A stretch of 64,000 nucleotides of DNA. It comes from Verrucomicrobiota bacterium. GTDB taxonomy: Bacteria; Verrucomicrobiota; Verrucomicrobiia; Verrucomicrobiales; Akkermansiaceae. The notes beneath the pieces are model-generated. The model was not told the DNA's origin. It did not search any database and was given only the letters and a program-made list of their open reading frames with translations. The stretch's first letter is position 1; every line of letters starts with the position of its first letter. The stretch is from assembly GCA_030835305.1 (NCBI GenBank), contig JAURPJ010000058.1:17136-81135 (forward strand), given 5' to 3'. The position numbers and the translations under genes are program-made. Shown here in pieces: positions 52,243 to 61,318 of the stretch.

Positions 52243-53556
52243 ATGCTACCTCAGGAAATTATTCGCAAAAAGCGGGACGGCCAGGCTCTGAGTCGTGATG
52301 AAATCTGTTTTTTTACCCGCGGAATAAGCGATCAATCAATTTCGGAAGGTCAAATTGCCGCTTTTGCAATGGCGGTCTTTTTCCAGGGAATGTCGCTCGA
52401 TGAGCGGGTGGCCTTGACCGAAGGGATGCGGGACTCGGGAGAAACCCTCTCGTGGAACGATCTGGACGGACCGGCGATCGACAAGCACTCGACCGGCGGG
52501 GTTGGCGACAACGTCTCTTTAATGCTCGGGCCGCTGGTGGCGGCATGTGGAGGTTATGTCCCCATGATTTCAGGCCGTGGCCTGGGACATACCGGGGGGA
52601 CTCTCGATAAGCTCGATAGCATTCCGGGGTATCAAACGATGCCTTCCAACGCGCTTTTTCGGAAGGTTGTGAAGGATTGCGGGGTGGCCATCATCGGGCA
52701 GACCGCATCGTTGGCTCCGGCGGATAAGAGGTTTTACGCCACCCGCGACATTACCGCGACCGTGGAGTCACTCGATTTGATCACGGCCTCGATCCTTTCC
52801 AAGAAGCTGGCTGCCGGGCTGGAGGCTCTCGTTATGGATGTCAAAACCGGGAGTGGAGCTTTTATGAAGGACTATCCTGATTCACTGGCGCTGGCCAAGA
52901 GCATCGTGGGTGTTTCCAACGGAGCGGGAGTCAAAACAAGTGCCTTGGTGACTGATATGAATGAATCGTTGGCTGGAACGGCGGGCAATGCGCTTGAGGT
53001 GATGGATGCGGTGAATTTTTTGAGGGGGGAGGGCAATCGCTCGCGGCTTGAGACGGTGGTGATGAGTCTTTCGGCTGAATTGCTGGTTCTCGGCGGTTTG
53101 GCGAAAAACCGTGACCAGGCGCGTCGTGATCTGAGGCGGGCCTTGGACTCCGGGAAAGCGGCACAGGTCTTCGGCCAAATGGTTGAGGGATTGGGTGGCC
53201 CCGGTGATTTTGTGGAGGAGCCGGAAAAATATCTCCCGAAGGCGGCGGTGATCGTCGAAGTGAAATCCACAGGCAGCGGTTGGGTGGATCAAATCGAGAC
53301 GCGCGAGCTCGGTCTGGCGGTCGTTCAGCTGGGTGGCGGGAGATGTCGGGCGGAGGATTGCATTGATTACGCCGTTGGCTTGTCGGAGCTTCCCCAGCTG
53401 GGGCAGAAGGTGGGTGAGGGGGATTGCTTGGCCCTGGTTCATGCTCGCTCGCGGGAAGAGGCTGAGCTGGCAGTCGCGAAAGTTCAGTGTGCTGTGACCT
53501 TGAGTGACTTGCCATCCAGCGGTCAGCCGGTGGTCTACGAGGCCATCGAGGGGTAG
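52243..53556 (+). CDS. deoA: Thymidine phosphorylase
   Basis: Reversibly converts thymidine and phosphate to thymine and deoxyribose 1-phosphate in pyrimidine salvage. The 437-residue product has the family motifs: phosphate-binding [11 protein letters not shown] (Lys81-Asn90), [38 protein letters not shown], and [10 protein letters not shown]. The length is typical of DeoA and pyrimidine-nucleoside phosphorylases, so a broader pyrimidine specificity is possible. It starts 5 bp after a XapX-like small gene and shares a 3' hairpin with the convergent ammonium transporter gene. Confidence 0.92.
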   Translation: MLPQEIIRKKRDGQALSRDEICFFTRGISDQSISEGQIAAFAMAVFFQGMSLDERVALTEGMRDSGETLSWNDLDGPAIDKHSTGGVGDNVSLMLGPLVAACGGYVPMISGRGLGHTGGTLDKLDSIPGYQTMPSNALFRKVVKDCGVAIIGQTASLAPADKRFYATRDITATVESLDLITASILSKKLAAGLEALVMDVKTGSGAFMKDYPDSLALAKSIVGVSNGAGVKTSALVTDMNESLAGTAGNALEVMDAVNFLRGEGNRSRLETVVMSLSAELLVLGGLAKNRDQARRDLRRALDSGKAAQVFGQMVEGLGGPGDFVEEPEKYLPKAAVIVEVKSTGSGWVDQIETRELGLAVVQLGGGRCRAEDCIDYAVGLSELPQLGQKVGEGDCLALVHARSREEAELAVAKVQCAVTLSDLPSSGQPVVYEAIEG

Positions 53557-53565
53557 AGATCAAAA

Positions 53566-53593
53566 AAAGACCGCAGGCTAACCTGCGGTCTTT
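53566..53593. terminator. Bidirectional terminator between deoA and the amt gene
   Basis: A perfect 12-bp stem (aaagaccgcagg / cctgcggtcttt) with a ctaa loop. On the minus strand it is followed by a long T run, so it is strongest for the amt gene at 53619-55028; on the plus strand the T run is short. It lies between the two convergent stop codons. Confidence 0.85.
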
Positions 53594-53618
53594 GAAAGGT
53601 TTATCACCGAAAAGTGGC

Positions 53619-55028
53619 TCAGTCGGTGTAGGCTGGGGCTCCGTGCTCAGCAACGTCTAGGCCCTCAGCTTCTTCCTCGTCGGTCACTCGGATTCCGAAC
53701 ATCACCTTGCCAACGATGCAGAGGATCAACGAGAATACAAAGGCAAAAATATAGACAGCAGCGACTCCAATCAACTGGGACATGAGGCTAAAGGTTCCTG
53801 CCTCCTCAGTTGTGAAGAAAACTAGGGCGACTGTTCCCCAAATTCCGCAAACTCCATGAACTGAGATGGCACCGACGGGATCATCTATCTTGATATTGTC
53901 GAAGAAGAGGATGGAGAACACAACGATGACACCGCCAATCGCTCCCATGATAACGGCACCCCAAGGACCGACCACGTCAGCTCCAGCTGTAATCGATACG
54001 AGCCCTGCAAGGAGACCGTTGAGGGCCATCGATAAATCTGGCTTTTTGAGGACAATCATGGAAGTCACGATTGAAGCGACCCCGCCAGCAGCTGCCGCAA
54101 GAGCAGTTGTGGTGAAAACGAGACCAAGGGGTCCTGGCGCAGCTGAAAGAACTGATCCCCCGTTAAAACCAAACCATCCAAAGAAAAGGAGGAAAACACC
54201 AATCGCTGCGAGTGGCATACTGTGACCTAGGATGGGCTTAACACCATTAGCAGTATACTTTCCAGCGCGAGGGCCAAGGACTATAACCGCAGCAAGAGCA
54301 GCAGCTCCACCGAAGCCATGAACCACGGTTGAACCAGCAAAGTCCTTAAATGGTGTTTCCATCGCAGAGAGGAAGCCTCCACCCCAGTGCCACGAACCCG
54401 CGATCGTGTAACCGAACGCAACGAGAATCGTAGAGTAAATCATAAAGAAGCCGATTTTGATCCGCTCAGCGACTGCTCCTGAAACAATAGTCGCAGCTGT
54501 CGCGGCAAACATCGCTTGGAAGATAAAGTCGCCGTAGCCAGTCATGGCGAGGCCAACACCACCATACCCAAAGGTATCTCCACCGTCCGCATTAAGATCC
54601 CCGATCAACGATCCTATTGAGAAATAACCGTTGAAATCCCCAGGGTAGTGCGTGTTGAATCCTGTGAGGGCATAAGTGAGTAGACCAATAGAGATAATCC
54701 AGACATTCTTGAAGAGAATGTTGACCGTATTCTTCTTCTGAGTCAATCCGGCCTCTAGAGTTGCGAAGCCGAGGTGCATGATGAAAACCATAGCTGCGGC
54801 AATAACCGTCCAGAGCATCGATGTTGTAAAGAAGTCGAAGGCATACGCCGTGTCTCCTTGTCCGGCAACAAGCTCCTCATATCCAGCCTTGGTTTCATCA
54901 ACTTCTTCTATTGCTGGAGGAGTCTCCTCGGTTACTTCTTGAGCGTTTGAGACGCCGAATCCGGCGAAGAGACCGACTACTAGGGTTAGCAGCCATGCTT
55001 TTGTCATTTTTTGTGTTAGCTTTCGCAT
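53619..55028 (-). CDS. amt: Ammonium transporter (first of a divergent pair)
   Basis: Amt/Rh-family channel in the inner membrane with 11 helices after a signal peptide (MTKAWLLTLVVGLFAGFGV, cleavage near SNAQ) and an acidic linker. Twin pore histidines are in STVVHGFGG and ISVHGVCG; GFATLEAGLTQKKN and FFGWFGFNGGS are further landmarks. The C-terminal tail DEEEAEGLDVAEHG is the segment that PII proteins contact, though no glnK is in the window. I chose the ATG at 55028 (or 55007): a perfect sigma-54 promoter at 55063-55078 excludes the earlier frame start at 55109. It gives 469 residues. Confidence 0.92.
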   Translation of the reverse strand: MRKLTQKMTKAWLLTLVVGLFAGFGVSNAQEVTEETPPAIEEVDETKAGYEELVAGQGDTAYAFDFFTTSMLWTVIAAAMVFIMHLGFATLEAGLTQKKNTVNILFKNVWIISIGLLTYALTGFNTHYPGDFNGYFSIGSLIGDLNADGGDTFGYGGVGLAMTGYGDFIFQAMFAATAATIVSGAVAERIKIGFFMIYSTILVAFGYTIAGSWHWGGGFLSAMETPFKDFAGSTVVHGFGGAAALAAVIVLGPRAGKYTANGVKPILGHSMPLAAIGVFLLFFGWFGFNGGSVLSAAPGPLGLVFTTTALAAAAGGVASIVTSMIVLKKPDLSMALNGLLAGLVSITAGADVVGPWGAVIMGAIGGVIVVFSILFFDNIKIDDPVGAISVHGVCGIWGTVALVFFTTEEAGTFSLMSQLIGVAAVYIFAFVFSLILCIVGKVMFGIRVTDEEEAEGLDVAEHGAPAYTD

Positions 55029-55062
55029 TTTTTTTTGGGTTCTCGTTGAACGACGCCAAGTC

Positions 55063-55078
55063 AGCAACGGATGTGCCA
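55063..55078 (-). promoter_or_regulatory. Sigma-54 promoter for the minus-strand amt gene
   Basis: Read on the minus strand the site is TGGCACatccgTTGCT, a full match to the -24/-12 consensus TGGCAC-N5-TTGCW with GG and GC ten bases apart. Transcription should start near 55053, giving a leader of about 25 nt before the ATG at 55028. Sigma-54 control fits nitrogen-regulated ammonium uptake. Confidence 0.75.
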
Positions 55079-55103
55079 CGATATGATGAATCAAATTCAT
55101 AAA

Positions 55104-55119
55104 TGGCATGAATAATGCT
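55104..55119 (+). promoter_or_regulatory. Probable sigma-54 promoter for the plus-strand amt gene
   Basis: TGGCATgaataATGCT keeps the invariant GG and GC ten bases apart and differs from TGGCAC-N5-TTGCW at two positions. It lies about 48 bp before the ATG at 55167 and faces away from the promoter on the other strand. Confidence 0.5.
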
Positions 55120-55166
55120 TAGAGAGAGTTCCCATCCTGACGATGTGGGGCACAATCTGACAAATT

Positions 55167-56501
55167 ATGACTACATGCCGACATTCCACGAAAACCTTCG
55201 GAGCATTCCTCACGATGCTGTTCTTTAGCTCGAGCTCTCTCTGGGCCCAGGGAGACACTCCAATCGACACTGGGGATACCGCCTGGATGATCACCGCCAC
55301 TGTTTTGGTCCTTATGATGACCCTTCCCGGGCTGGCCCTATTTTACGGAGGGTTGGTGAGGGCTAAAAACGTTCTTTCAGTGCTGATGCACTGCTACGCG
55401 ATCGCGGCCCTGGCCTCGGTAATGTGGGTCGCATTCCTTTATACAATGTCCTTTGACGACCAAGGTGGAGATTGGGTCGGAGGCGGCACAAAAGCGTTCC
55501 TTTCCGGAGTGGGACTGGAAAGTGTGATAAATGGCATTCCGGAGACTGTTTTTGTGATGTTTCAAATGACTTTCGCCATTATTACTCCGGGACTGATCGT
55601 CGGAGCATTTGTCGAACGCATGAAGTTTGTTGCGGTGATGGTTTTCACAGCCCTTTGGTTGGTTCTTGTCTATGCTCCAGCTGTTTTCTGGGTTTGGGGT
55701 GGCGGAATTATGGCCAGTTGGGGAGTGATTGATCTTGCTGGAGGAATCGTGGTTCACGCGACCGCTGGGGTGTCTGCGCTGGTTCTAGCCAAGATGATCG
55801 GGCCACGTCAGGGTTTTCCAAAGCAGCTTCAGCCTCCTCATAGTCCGGGCCTTGTGATGATTGGTGCTTCTCTCCTCTGGGTTGGCTGGTTTGGTTTCAA
55901 TGCCGGTTCGCAGGGCGGAGCCAGCGGAGCGGCAGGAATGACAATGTTAGTGACTCATATTTCTGCTGCCACAGCTGCGCTGGTTTGGTGCCTCGTAGAG
56001 CGAATCCAAACAGGTAAGACTGGGGTAGTTGGCATCGCGACCGGAATGGTGGCTGGCTTAGCTACAATAACGCCGGCTTCAGGTAACGTTGGGCCGATGG
56101 GGGCTCTTTTGATCGGACTTTCTGCCGGGGTTATTTGTTATTTCATGTGTGGAGTTGTCCGTAACAAGTTGAATATTGATGACTCGCTCGATGTCTTCGC
56201 GGTGCACGGTGTGGGTGGCATACTAGGAACCATTCTGGTAGCATTTCTAGGTGCCGAGGGGGTCCTCGGGGGCTTGGGGCTCAATGAGAATCCTGAAACT
56301 GGTAAAACTTACTCTAGTATCGAGCAGCTCATTGTTCAGCTGAAGTCCGTCGGAATAACCGTCGTTTGGTCCGCAGTCGCAACAGTTATCATTGTTACGC
56401 TTATCAAAAAGACGGTGGGTCTGCGGGTTTCGGAAGAGGTTGAGGCGGAGGGTCTAGACTCTGCAGAGCACGGGGAAACGGCCTACAACTTTGACGCTTA
56501 G
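55167..56501 (+). CDS. amtB: Ammonium transporter (second of a divergent pair), AmtB type
   Basis: A 444-residue Amt channel closer to enterobacterial AmtB: an N-terminal signal (FGAFLTMLFFSSSSLWAQ) and then TAWMITATVLVLMMTLPGLALFYGGL. Pore histidines are in GGIVVHATAG and VFAVHGVGG; the Phe gate region lies in FVMFQMTFAIITPGLI. The C-terminus EVEAEGLDSAEHGETAY resembles PII-binding tails. It differs clearly from the opposite amt product, so the two are paralogues of separate subgroups rather than a recent duplication. It is preceded by a probable sigma-54 promoter and followed by a strong terminator. Confidence 0.93.
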   Translation: MTTCRHSTKTFGAFLTMLFFSSSSLWAQGDTPIDTGDTAWMITATVLVLMMTLPGLALFYGGLVRAKNVLSVLMHCYAIAALASVMWVAFLYTMSFDDQGGDWVGGGTKAFLSGVGLESVINGIPETVFVMFQMTFAIITPGLIVGAFVERMKFVAVMVFTALWLVLVYAPAVFWVWGGGIMASWGVIDLAGGIVVHATAGVSALVLAKMIGPRQGFPKQLQPPHSPGLVMIGASLLWVGWFGFNAGSQGGASGAAGMTMLVTHISAATAALVWCLVERIQTGKTGVVGIATGMVAGLATITPASGNVGPMGALLIGLSAGVICYFMCGVVRNKLNIDDSLDVFAVHGVGGILGTILVAFLGAEGVLGGLGLNENPETGKTYSSIEQLIVQLKSVGITVVWSAVATVIIVTLIKKTVGLRVSEEVEAEGLDSAEHGETAYNFDA

Positions 56502-56536
56502 TTCTAATTTAGGAAATTAAGCTAAGATTCCAAAAT

Positions 56537-56567
56537 AAAAGCGGGGTCTGACCGGCCCCGCTTTTTT
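56537..56567 (+). terminator. Rho-independent terminator after amtB
   Basis: A 10-bp stem (aaaagcgggg / ccccgctttt) with a 9-nt loop is followed by a T run. It lies about 35 bp after the amtB stop. Confidence 0.88.
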
Positions 56568-57039
56568 GTCAGTGATTTCAGCCGGCTGACCCCCAAATCC
56601 ATTTGGTAGCGATGGCAACCGGGTAGAAATAAACCGGTCTTTCAGGGTTAGCGATCATGATCGATGAAGCCCGAAAATGGGACCTTGTGGACGGGGGGGA
56701 GGTTGTCTGTGGCCGGATTTGGGAGGATACTGCGACCTTTGACATGAACCCAGACGTCGGCAGGGAGTGTATACACGTTCAATAAGCCGCAGGAATGGTT
56801 GGCGTTTTTGTTTTTGCTGTCTCAACGGATCATTAATTGAAGGGTTCCGCAGACTCCGGATCCGGTGGCAGCAAGGAGGAAAAGCCAACGGCCTTTTGAA
56901 ATCTCGTGAGTTTTTTTGCGAATGTAGTAACAAAATCACAGGGATGTGCGTCATACCTTGTGAATACTTGAATTTACATTGTGATCACGGCAAATGCACA
57001 AAAGGCAAAGTTGCGGTCGCTCTGGCAAGGAATAAGACT
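56568..57039. other. 472-bp gap before the sigma factor gene
   Basis: No confident gene. On the minus strand, 56648-56782 is an open frame of 44 codons with a TTG start and protein-like composition (NVYTLPADVWVHVKGRS...), ending HDR; no family is recognised. The rest, to 57039, should hold the promoter of the sigma factor gene, but I find no convincing -35/-10 pair. The segment cttgtgaatacttgaatttacattgtgatcac around 56957-56988 is the most AT-rich and includes a small palindrome gtgatcac. Confidence 0.3.
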
Positions 57040-57930
57040 ATGAAAACACTCCCGAAAGCACCGACTACCTCTGCTTCTCGTTATGATACAGATAGCAGCT
57101 TGAGGCTCTACATGCGCGAAATCAGCGAGACTCCCTTGCTAACGCCACAGGAAGAGATTGAATTGGCAGCCCTGATCAAGAAGGGTGATAAAGATGCCCG
57201 AACCCATATGATTAAGGCGAATTTGCGCCTCGTCGTGAAGATCGCCCAAGACTATTCGAACTACGGTCTTCCATTGATGGATTTGATTTCCGAAGGCAAT
57301 ATCGGCCTAATGAAGGCCGTTGAGCGTTTTGACCCGGCGAAGGGCGGAAAGCTATCTACCTATGGCTCCTGGTGGATCAAGCAATCCATCAAGCGGGCTC
57401 TCGCGAACCAGAGCAAGACGATTCGTCTCCCGGTCCATATGGTGGACAAAATCGCGAAATTACGTCGCGTGATGTCGCTTCTCACTGAAGCCTACGGCCG
57501 TGAGCCAACCGATGAGGAATTGTGCCAAGAGATCGGCATGCCCCCCAAAAAGCTCTCATTGTTGAAGCGGGCTGCGCAGCGCCCGACGTCTCTCGATGCT
57601 CCGGTTGGGGATGAGGATAGTTCCAGTTTCGCGGAAATGATCGGAGACGAGCGTGCCGACGATCCTTTCGAGGCCCTTTCTGACAAAAATATGCTCAATC
57701 AAATCGATACTTTACTCCAGGTTCTCGACGAGCGGGAAGCGAAGATTATTGAGGCCAGATATGGGCTGGGAGGCAGAATTGCGATGACTTTGGAGGAAGT
57801 TGGGCGCGAATTTGGGGTCACCAGGGAAAGAATTCGCCAATTACAAAACATTGCGCTTGATAAAATGCGTGAAAAGTTGCGTAAAAGAGAGAAGCCAATA
57901 GGAACTTTTCTTTCGAGGAAGGTTTCTTGA
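57040..57930 (+). CDS. Primary-type RNA polymerase sigma-70 factor
   Basis: A 296-residue sigma factor. Region 1.2 is DSSLRLYMREISETPLLTPQEE, and region 2 follows with NLRLVVKIAQDYSNYGLPLMDLISEGNIGLMKAVERF. The -10-recognition part is STYGSWWIKQSIKRALANQS. Region 3 is HMVDKIAKLRRVMSLL and region 4.2 ends in GVTRERIRQLQNIALDKM. It lacks the long region 1.1 and non-conserved region of classical RpoD, as do many primary or group 2 factors of this phylum. I chose the ATG at 57040, preceded by aagg at a fitting distance; upstream codons of the same frame are Cys-rich and unlike the family. Whether it is the housekeeping factor cannot be decided here. Confidence 0.9.
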   Translation: MKTLPKAPTTSASRYDTDSSLRLYMREISETPLLTPQEEIELAALIKKGDKDARTHMIKANLRLVVKIAQDYSNYGLPLMDLISEGNIGLMKAVERFDPAKGGKLSTYGSWWIKQSIKRALANQSKTIRLPVHMVDKIAKLRRVMSLLTEAYGREPTDEELCQEIGMPPKKLSLLKRAAQRPTSLDAPVGDEDSSSFAEMIGDERADDPFEALSDKNMLNQIDTLLQVLDEREAKIIEARYGLGGRIAMTLEEVGREFGVTRERIRQLQNIALDKMREKLRKREKPIGTFLSRKVS

Positions 57931-57972
57931 GGTTAGATAACACAATCCATTGCGATTGGGATCGTAGGTGTG

Positions 57973-58006
57973 AAGAGCGGCAGGGGTGACCCTGTCGCTC
58001 TTTTTC
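57973..58006 (+). terminator. Rho-independent terminator after the sigma factor gene
   Basis: A 13-bp stem with one G-T pair (aagagcggcaggg / ccctgtcgctctt) and a 4-nt loop is followed by T. It lies about 40 bp after the stop codon. Confidence 0.85.
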
Positions 58007-58345
58007 TTTGGTCCGAACAACAGGTGGGGATGTGGAGTTCAAGGCGACTGGGCTCGCATCAATGACTCCGGGATTCGCTTTATCAGGCTCCGAAAATGTT
58101 GATGGCCTGAAGGTTGAGGTATTCAGGTTCGAGGCTGTAAAGACTAATATAAAGGTAGCGTGTGGTCCGGAAGGGTCTATCGCGGTTCACTTGGGTTTTG
58201 CGGTAGGTGATGCGGAGAGACCCAATGGTCCGGTTCCACCGGAGTAATTCGAGGGCACAGGCGGGAGCTGGCAAGCGGAAATGGTCACGAGAAGGGGCGT
58301 TGACTTACGAAGCGGTTTTAGCGAAGAATACGAAAGAGCGCAAAA
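58007..58345. other. 339-bp gap with weak remnant-like frames
   Basis: A plus-strand frame (58008-58247) and a minus-strand frame (58083-58274) overlap. The minus frame ends RYLYISLYSLEPEYLNLQ followed by INIFGA, which loosely resembles the last strands of discoidin-type (F5/8) domains and may be a decayed gene end. Neither has a good start or ribosome binding site, so neither is called. The 3' part should contain the promoter of the oxidoreductase gene. Confidence 0.25.
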
Positions 58346-59680
58346 ATGACAAAACGAATCATGCTGCGTCGTAACCAGAAATTGATTGTGAATTCTTCAA
58401 CCAGTAACAAAATCTCCCGTCGAACAGCCCTCGGAGGTCTCGCTTCGCTTGCGACCGTGTCAATTGTGCCCAGCCGCGTGCTCGGTCTCAATGGTCAGAC
58501 CGCTCCTTCAAACCAGTTGACCCGAGCCATCCTTGGTTGCGGAGGCATTAGTAACGCCCATCTGGGAATGCCTGGGAAAATCCTGGCAATGTGCGATGTC
58601 GATTCCAATCGTCTTAAAGGCCAAATGGCCAAAGTCCAGAAGACGGGCAACAAGGACGTGAAAGGTTATCATGATTTTCGCGAGATCATCGCCCGTGATG
58701 ACGTCGATATCATCCACACCTGCACGCCTCCGCACTGGCATGCCTACATGGCGATTGCGGCGGCACAGGCTGGCAAGGCGATTTGGGGTGAGAAGCCGAT
58801 GTCGCGGACCATTGGCGAGGGAATGGCGATGAAAAAGGCAATTGAGAAGGCCGGTGTGGCTTTCCGCATCAACACGTGGTTCCGTTTCCGGTCAAATTTC
58901 TATGGTTCCGGAGTGACTGCTCGTCAGGTCAAGAAGGCGGTCGATGGCGGCTTGCTTGGTAAGGGACCATACAAGGTTACACTGTCCGGGATCACTGGTT
59001 TCAACTGGAAATTCAATTGGTCCGGAAAGACCAATCTGCAAGTCCAGCCGGTGCCCGATCACTTCGATTACGATTTCTGGCTTGGGCCGGCACCTTATCG
59101 TCCTTACAACGCGCACCGGACGCACGGCACTTTCCGTGGCTACTGGGACTATGATGGTGGCGGACTGGGGGACATGGGTCAGCACTACCTTGACCCGGTC
59201 CAGTATATTCTGGGCAAGGATGATGAGTTGCCGGTTTCGGTTGAGATTGATGCTGACCCACAGGACACCGATGCCGTGGGCAGCTGGCGTCGCATCACAT
59301 ATAAGTATGCCGATGGAACTACCATCGTGCTCGACGGCGAGAACAAGGACAAGGATGCCGCGTTTATTGAAGGGCCTGAAGGAAAGATCTTCAGGGGCTT
59401 CAAGTCCGATGTGAAGGGCTTTGCCGAGAAGTTGAAGTCGCTTCCGGAGCCAGCCCCGCAGGTGACTGATTTTCATCAGGCCATCCGTGAGAAGAAGAAA
59501 TTCGCGCTCAATGAGCAGAACGGTTTCAACTCCTGCACGCTGATCAACCTTGGTAAAATTGCGCATCGCTTGAATGCCAACCTTAAGTTCAATCCTAAGA
59601 AGATGCAGTTCGTCGATAACGCCCTCGCGAATTCATTAATCGACCAGCCTTGTCGCGAGAAGTGGAAGCTTCCCGTTTAA
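58346..59680 (+). CDS. TAT-exported Gfo/Idh/MocA family oxidoreductase
   Basis: A 444-residue NAD(P)-dependent sugar or cyclitol dehydrogenase-like protein. A twin-arginine signal (SRRTALGGLASLATVS, Arg25-Arg26) suggests export with bound cofactor. The Rossmann fold opens with LTRAILGCGGISNAHLG, and the family's EKP motif is at 149-151 (WGEKPMSRT). HTCTPPHWHAYMAIAAAQAG and GDMGQHYLDPVQYI are other family segments. Secreted members of this family are abundant in Verrucomicrobiota and Planctomycetota, often with sulfatases, as here: a sulfatase gene follows after a terminator. The substrate is unknown. Confidence 0.88.
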   Translation: MTKRIMLRRNQKLIVNSSTSNKISRRTALGGLASLATVSIVPSRVLGLNGQTAPSNQLTRAILGCGGISNAHLGMPGKILAMCDVDSNRLKGQMAKVQKTGNKDVKGYHDFREIIARDDVDIIHTCTPPHWHAYMAIAAAQAGKAIWGEKPMSRTIGEGMAMKKAIEKAGVAFRINTWFRFRSNFYGSGVTARQVKKAVDGGLLGKGPYKVTLSGITGFNWKFNWSGKTNLQVQPVPDHFDYDFWLGPAPYRPYNAHRTHGTFRGYWDYDGGGLGDMGQHYLDPVQYILGKDDELPVSVEIDADPQDTDAVGSWRRITYKYADGTTIVLDGENKDKDAAFIEGPEGKIFRGFKSDVKGFAEKLKSLPEPAPQVTDFHQAIREKKKFALNEQNGFNSCTLINLGKIAHRLNANLKFNPKKMQFVDNALANSLIDQPCREKWKLPV

Positions 59681-59697
59681 GTTGATTCTTTTCACAG

Positions 59698-59729
59698 ACG
59701 GCCACCTTATGTGAGGTGGCCGTTTTTTT
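59698..59729 (+). terminator. Rho-independent terminator between the oxidoreductase and sulfatase genes
   Basis: A 10-bp stem (acggccacct / aggtggccgt) with a 6-nt loop is followed by seven T. It lies 17 bp after the oxidoreductase stop and 20 bp before the sulfatase start, so the two genes are probably separate units. Confidence 0.88.
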
Positions 59730-59748
59730 ATCTGCTTCTTGATAAATT

Positions 59749-61209
59749 ATGAAATCTCTCGTACTTTCTCTTGTTTTTTTGCTTTCCGCGATTGCCTTCG
59801 GCGATCCCGCCAAACCCAATGTTGTTTATATTCTTGCCGATGATCTGGGTTACGGAGATCTCAGGAGTGGAAATCCGGCGGGTGGGATCGCCACGCCGGG
59901 ATCGGATCAAATGGCGAAAGATGGGATGGTCTTTACGGATGCTCATTCCAATTCCTCGGTTTGCACCCCGACTCGCTACGGGGTTTTGACCGGGCGGTAT
60001 GCGTTTCGCTCGCGGATGAAAAAGGGTGTTTTGAGTGGCTATTCTACTTACCTCATTGAGAAAGGGCGAATGACGGTGCCTTCGTTTTTGAAGGGGCAGG
60101 GTTACCATACTGCATTTATCGGGAAGTGGCATCTTGGCTGGGACTGGGCCAAGAATGGCAAGAAGGTTGATTTCTCCAAGCCAGTCCGGAACGGGCCGAA
60201 AGAAAAAGGATTTGAGTATTCCTATGGTCATTGTGGGTCGCTCGACATGGCGCCGTATGTTTGGGTCGAGAATGGAATGCCGACAGCGGTTCCGACGAAG
60301 GAGACCGGGCGGACCAAGCAGGAATCTAAGAATGGCTGGTGGCGAAATGGACCGACTTCGCCCGATTTTGATCACGAGGATGTGCTGCCAAATCTCACCC
60401 GTCGTGCGGTGAAATATGTCAGGGAGCAGGCGAAGAACGAAAAGCCGTTTTTCCTGTATCTCGCTTTGCCCTCTCCCCACACTCCGGTCCTTCCAACCGC
60501 CGAGTTCAAGGGGAAAAGCGGTTTGGAGAGTGCTTACGCGGATTTTGTGACGATGACCGATGATACGGTGAAGCAGGTTCTCGATGCCCTGAAGGAAGCT
60601 GGGGTGGATGAGAATACACTTTTTATTTTCACGAGTGACAACGGGTGTTCCCCTGAGGCGGACTTTGCGGAGTTGGAAAGACAGGGACATGACCCCAGTT
60701 ATATTTATCGGGGTCACAAGGCGGACATTTTCGAGGGCGGTCACCGGGTTCCGTTCATTGTGCGATGGCCTGCCAAAGTGAAGGCGGGAACAACCTGTGA
60801 TGACACAACCTGCCTAACTGATTTACTGGCAACAGTAGCAGAGGTTTTGGGTCAGAAGCTTCCTGCGGATGCGGGAGAGGACTCGGTGAGCATGCTTCCC
60901 AACCTGCTTGGGGGATCTGGGCAACCGCTTCGCGAGGCGACCGTTCATCACTCGATTAACGGGACTTTTGCGATTCGTCAGGGGAAATGGAAGTTGATCG
61001 ATGCTCCGCACTCCGGAGGGTGGAGTAGTCCCACACCAGCCCAGAAAGCGCTCTACAAGGATCTCCCCAAGATTCAGCTCTATGATTTGGAAAAAGACGC
61101 TGGAGAGACCCAAAATGTAGCGGCTGAAAACCCAGCCATCGTGGAAAAGCTTCAGGCTCTTTTGAGGAAATACCGCGAGGGCGGGCGGAGCGTTCCGGTC
61201 TCCAGGTGA
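59749..61209 (+). CDS. Secreted sulfatase, CTPTR type
   Basis: A 486-residue sulfatase with a signal peptide (MKSLVLSLVFLLSAIAFG). Metal-binding VVYILADDLGYGDL is followed by the activation motif C72-T-P-T-R76 in SVCTPTRYGVLTGRY. The serine of the usual CxPSR is Thr, a substitution that still allows formylglycine formation since the CxPxR core is kept. IGKWHLGWDW, PSPHTPVLP and FTSDNGCSPE mark the rest of the active site. It probably removes sulfate from polysaccharides. It shows limited similarity to the sulfatase at 12293-13702, so it is likely of a different subfamily with a different substrate. Confidence 0.92.
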   Translation: MKSLVLSLVFLLSAIAFGDPAKPNVVYILADDLGYGDLRSGNPAGGIATPGSDQMAKDGMVFTDAHSNSSVCTPTRYGVLTGRYAFRSRMKKGVLSGYSTYLIEKGRMTVPSFLKGQGYHTAFIGKWHLGWDWAKNGKKVDFSKPVRNGPKEKGFEYSYGHCGSLDMAPYVWVENGMPTAVPTKETGRTKQESKNGWWRNGPTSPDFDHEDVLPNLTRRAVKYVREQAKNEKPFFLYLALPSPHTPVLPTAEFKGKSGLESAYADFVTMTDDTVKQVLDALKEAGVDENTLFIFTSDNGCSPEADFAELERQGHDPSYIYRGHKADIFEGGHRVPFIVRWPAKVKAGTTCDDTTCLTDLLATVAEVLGQKLPADAGEDSVSMLPNLLGGSGQPLREATVHHSINGTFAIRQGKWKLIDAPHSGGWSSPTPAQKALYKDLPKIQLYDLEKDAGETQNVAAENPAIVEKLQALLRKYREGGRSVPVSR

Positions 61210-61318
61210 GGGGGAAGCAGTCTTTGATCATTTTCAGATCGCTCTGGCTGGCTTTGGTTCTGATTACTTGACGCGAGTCTTGGTTTTCTGTGGGATGGTC
61301 GCTCACGCACAAAAAATA

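Noticed and set aside
55029..55109. Longer N-terminus for the minus-strand ammonium transporter
   Set aside because: The perfect sigma-54 promoter at 55063-55078 would lie inside it, and a good signal peptide begins at the later ATG.
56957..56988. Third Rex-like or CRP-like site before the sigma factor gene
   Set aside because: It starts with ttgtgaa but has no matching second arm at the required distance.
59728..60744. 338-codon open frame on the minus strand
   Set aside because: It is antisense to the CTPTR-type sulfatase, whose active-site motifs are clear.
61268..61296. Sigma-70 promoter (ttgacg, 17 bp, tgggat) before the LamG protein gene
   Set aside because: The -35 element is good but the -10 matches at only three of six positions.
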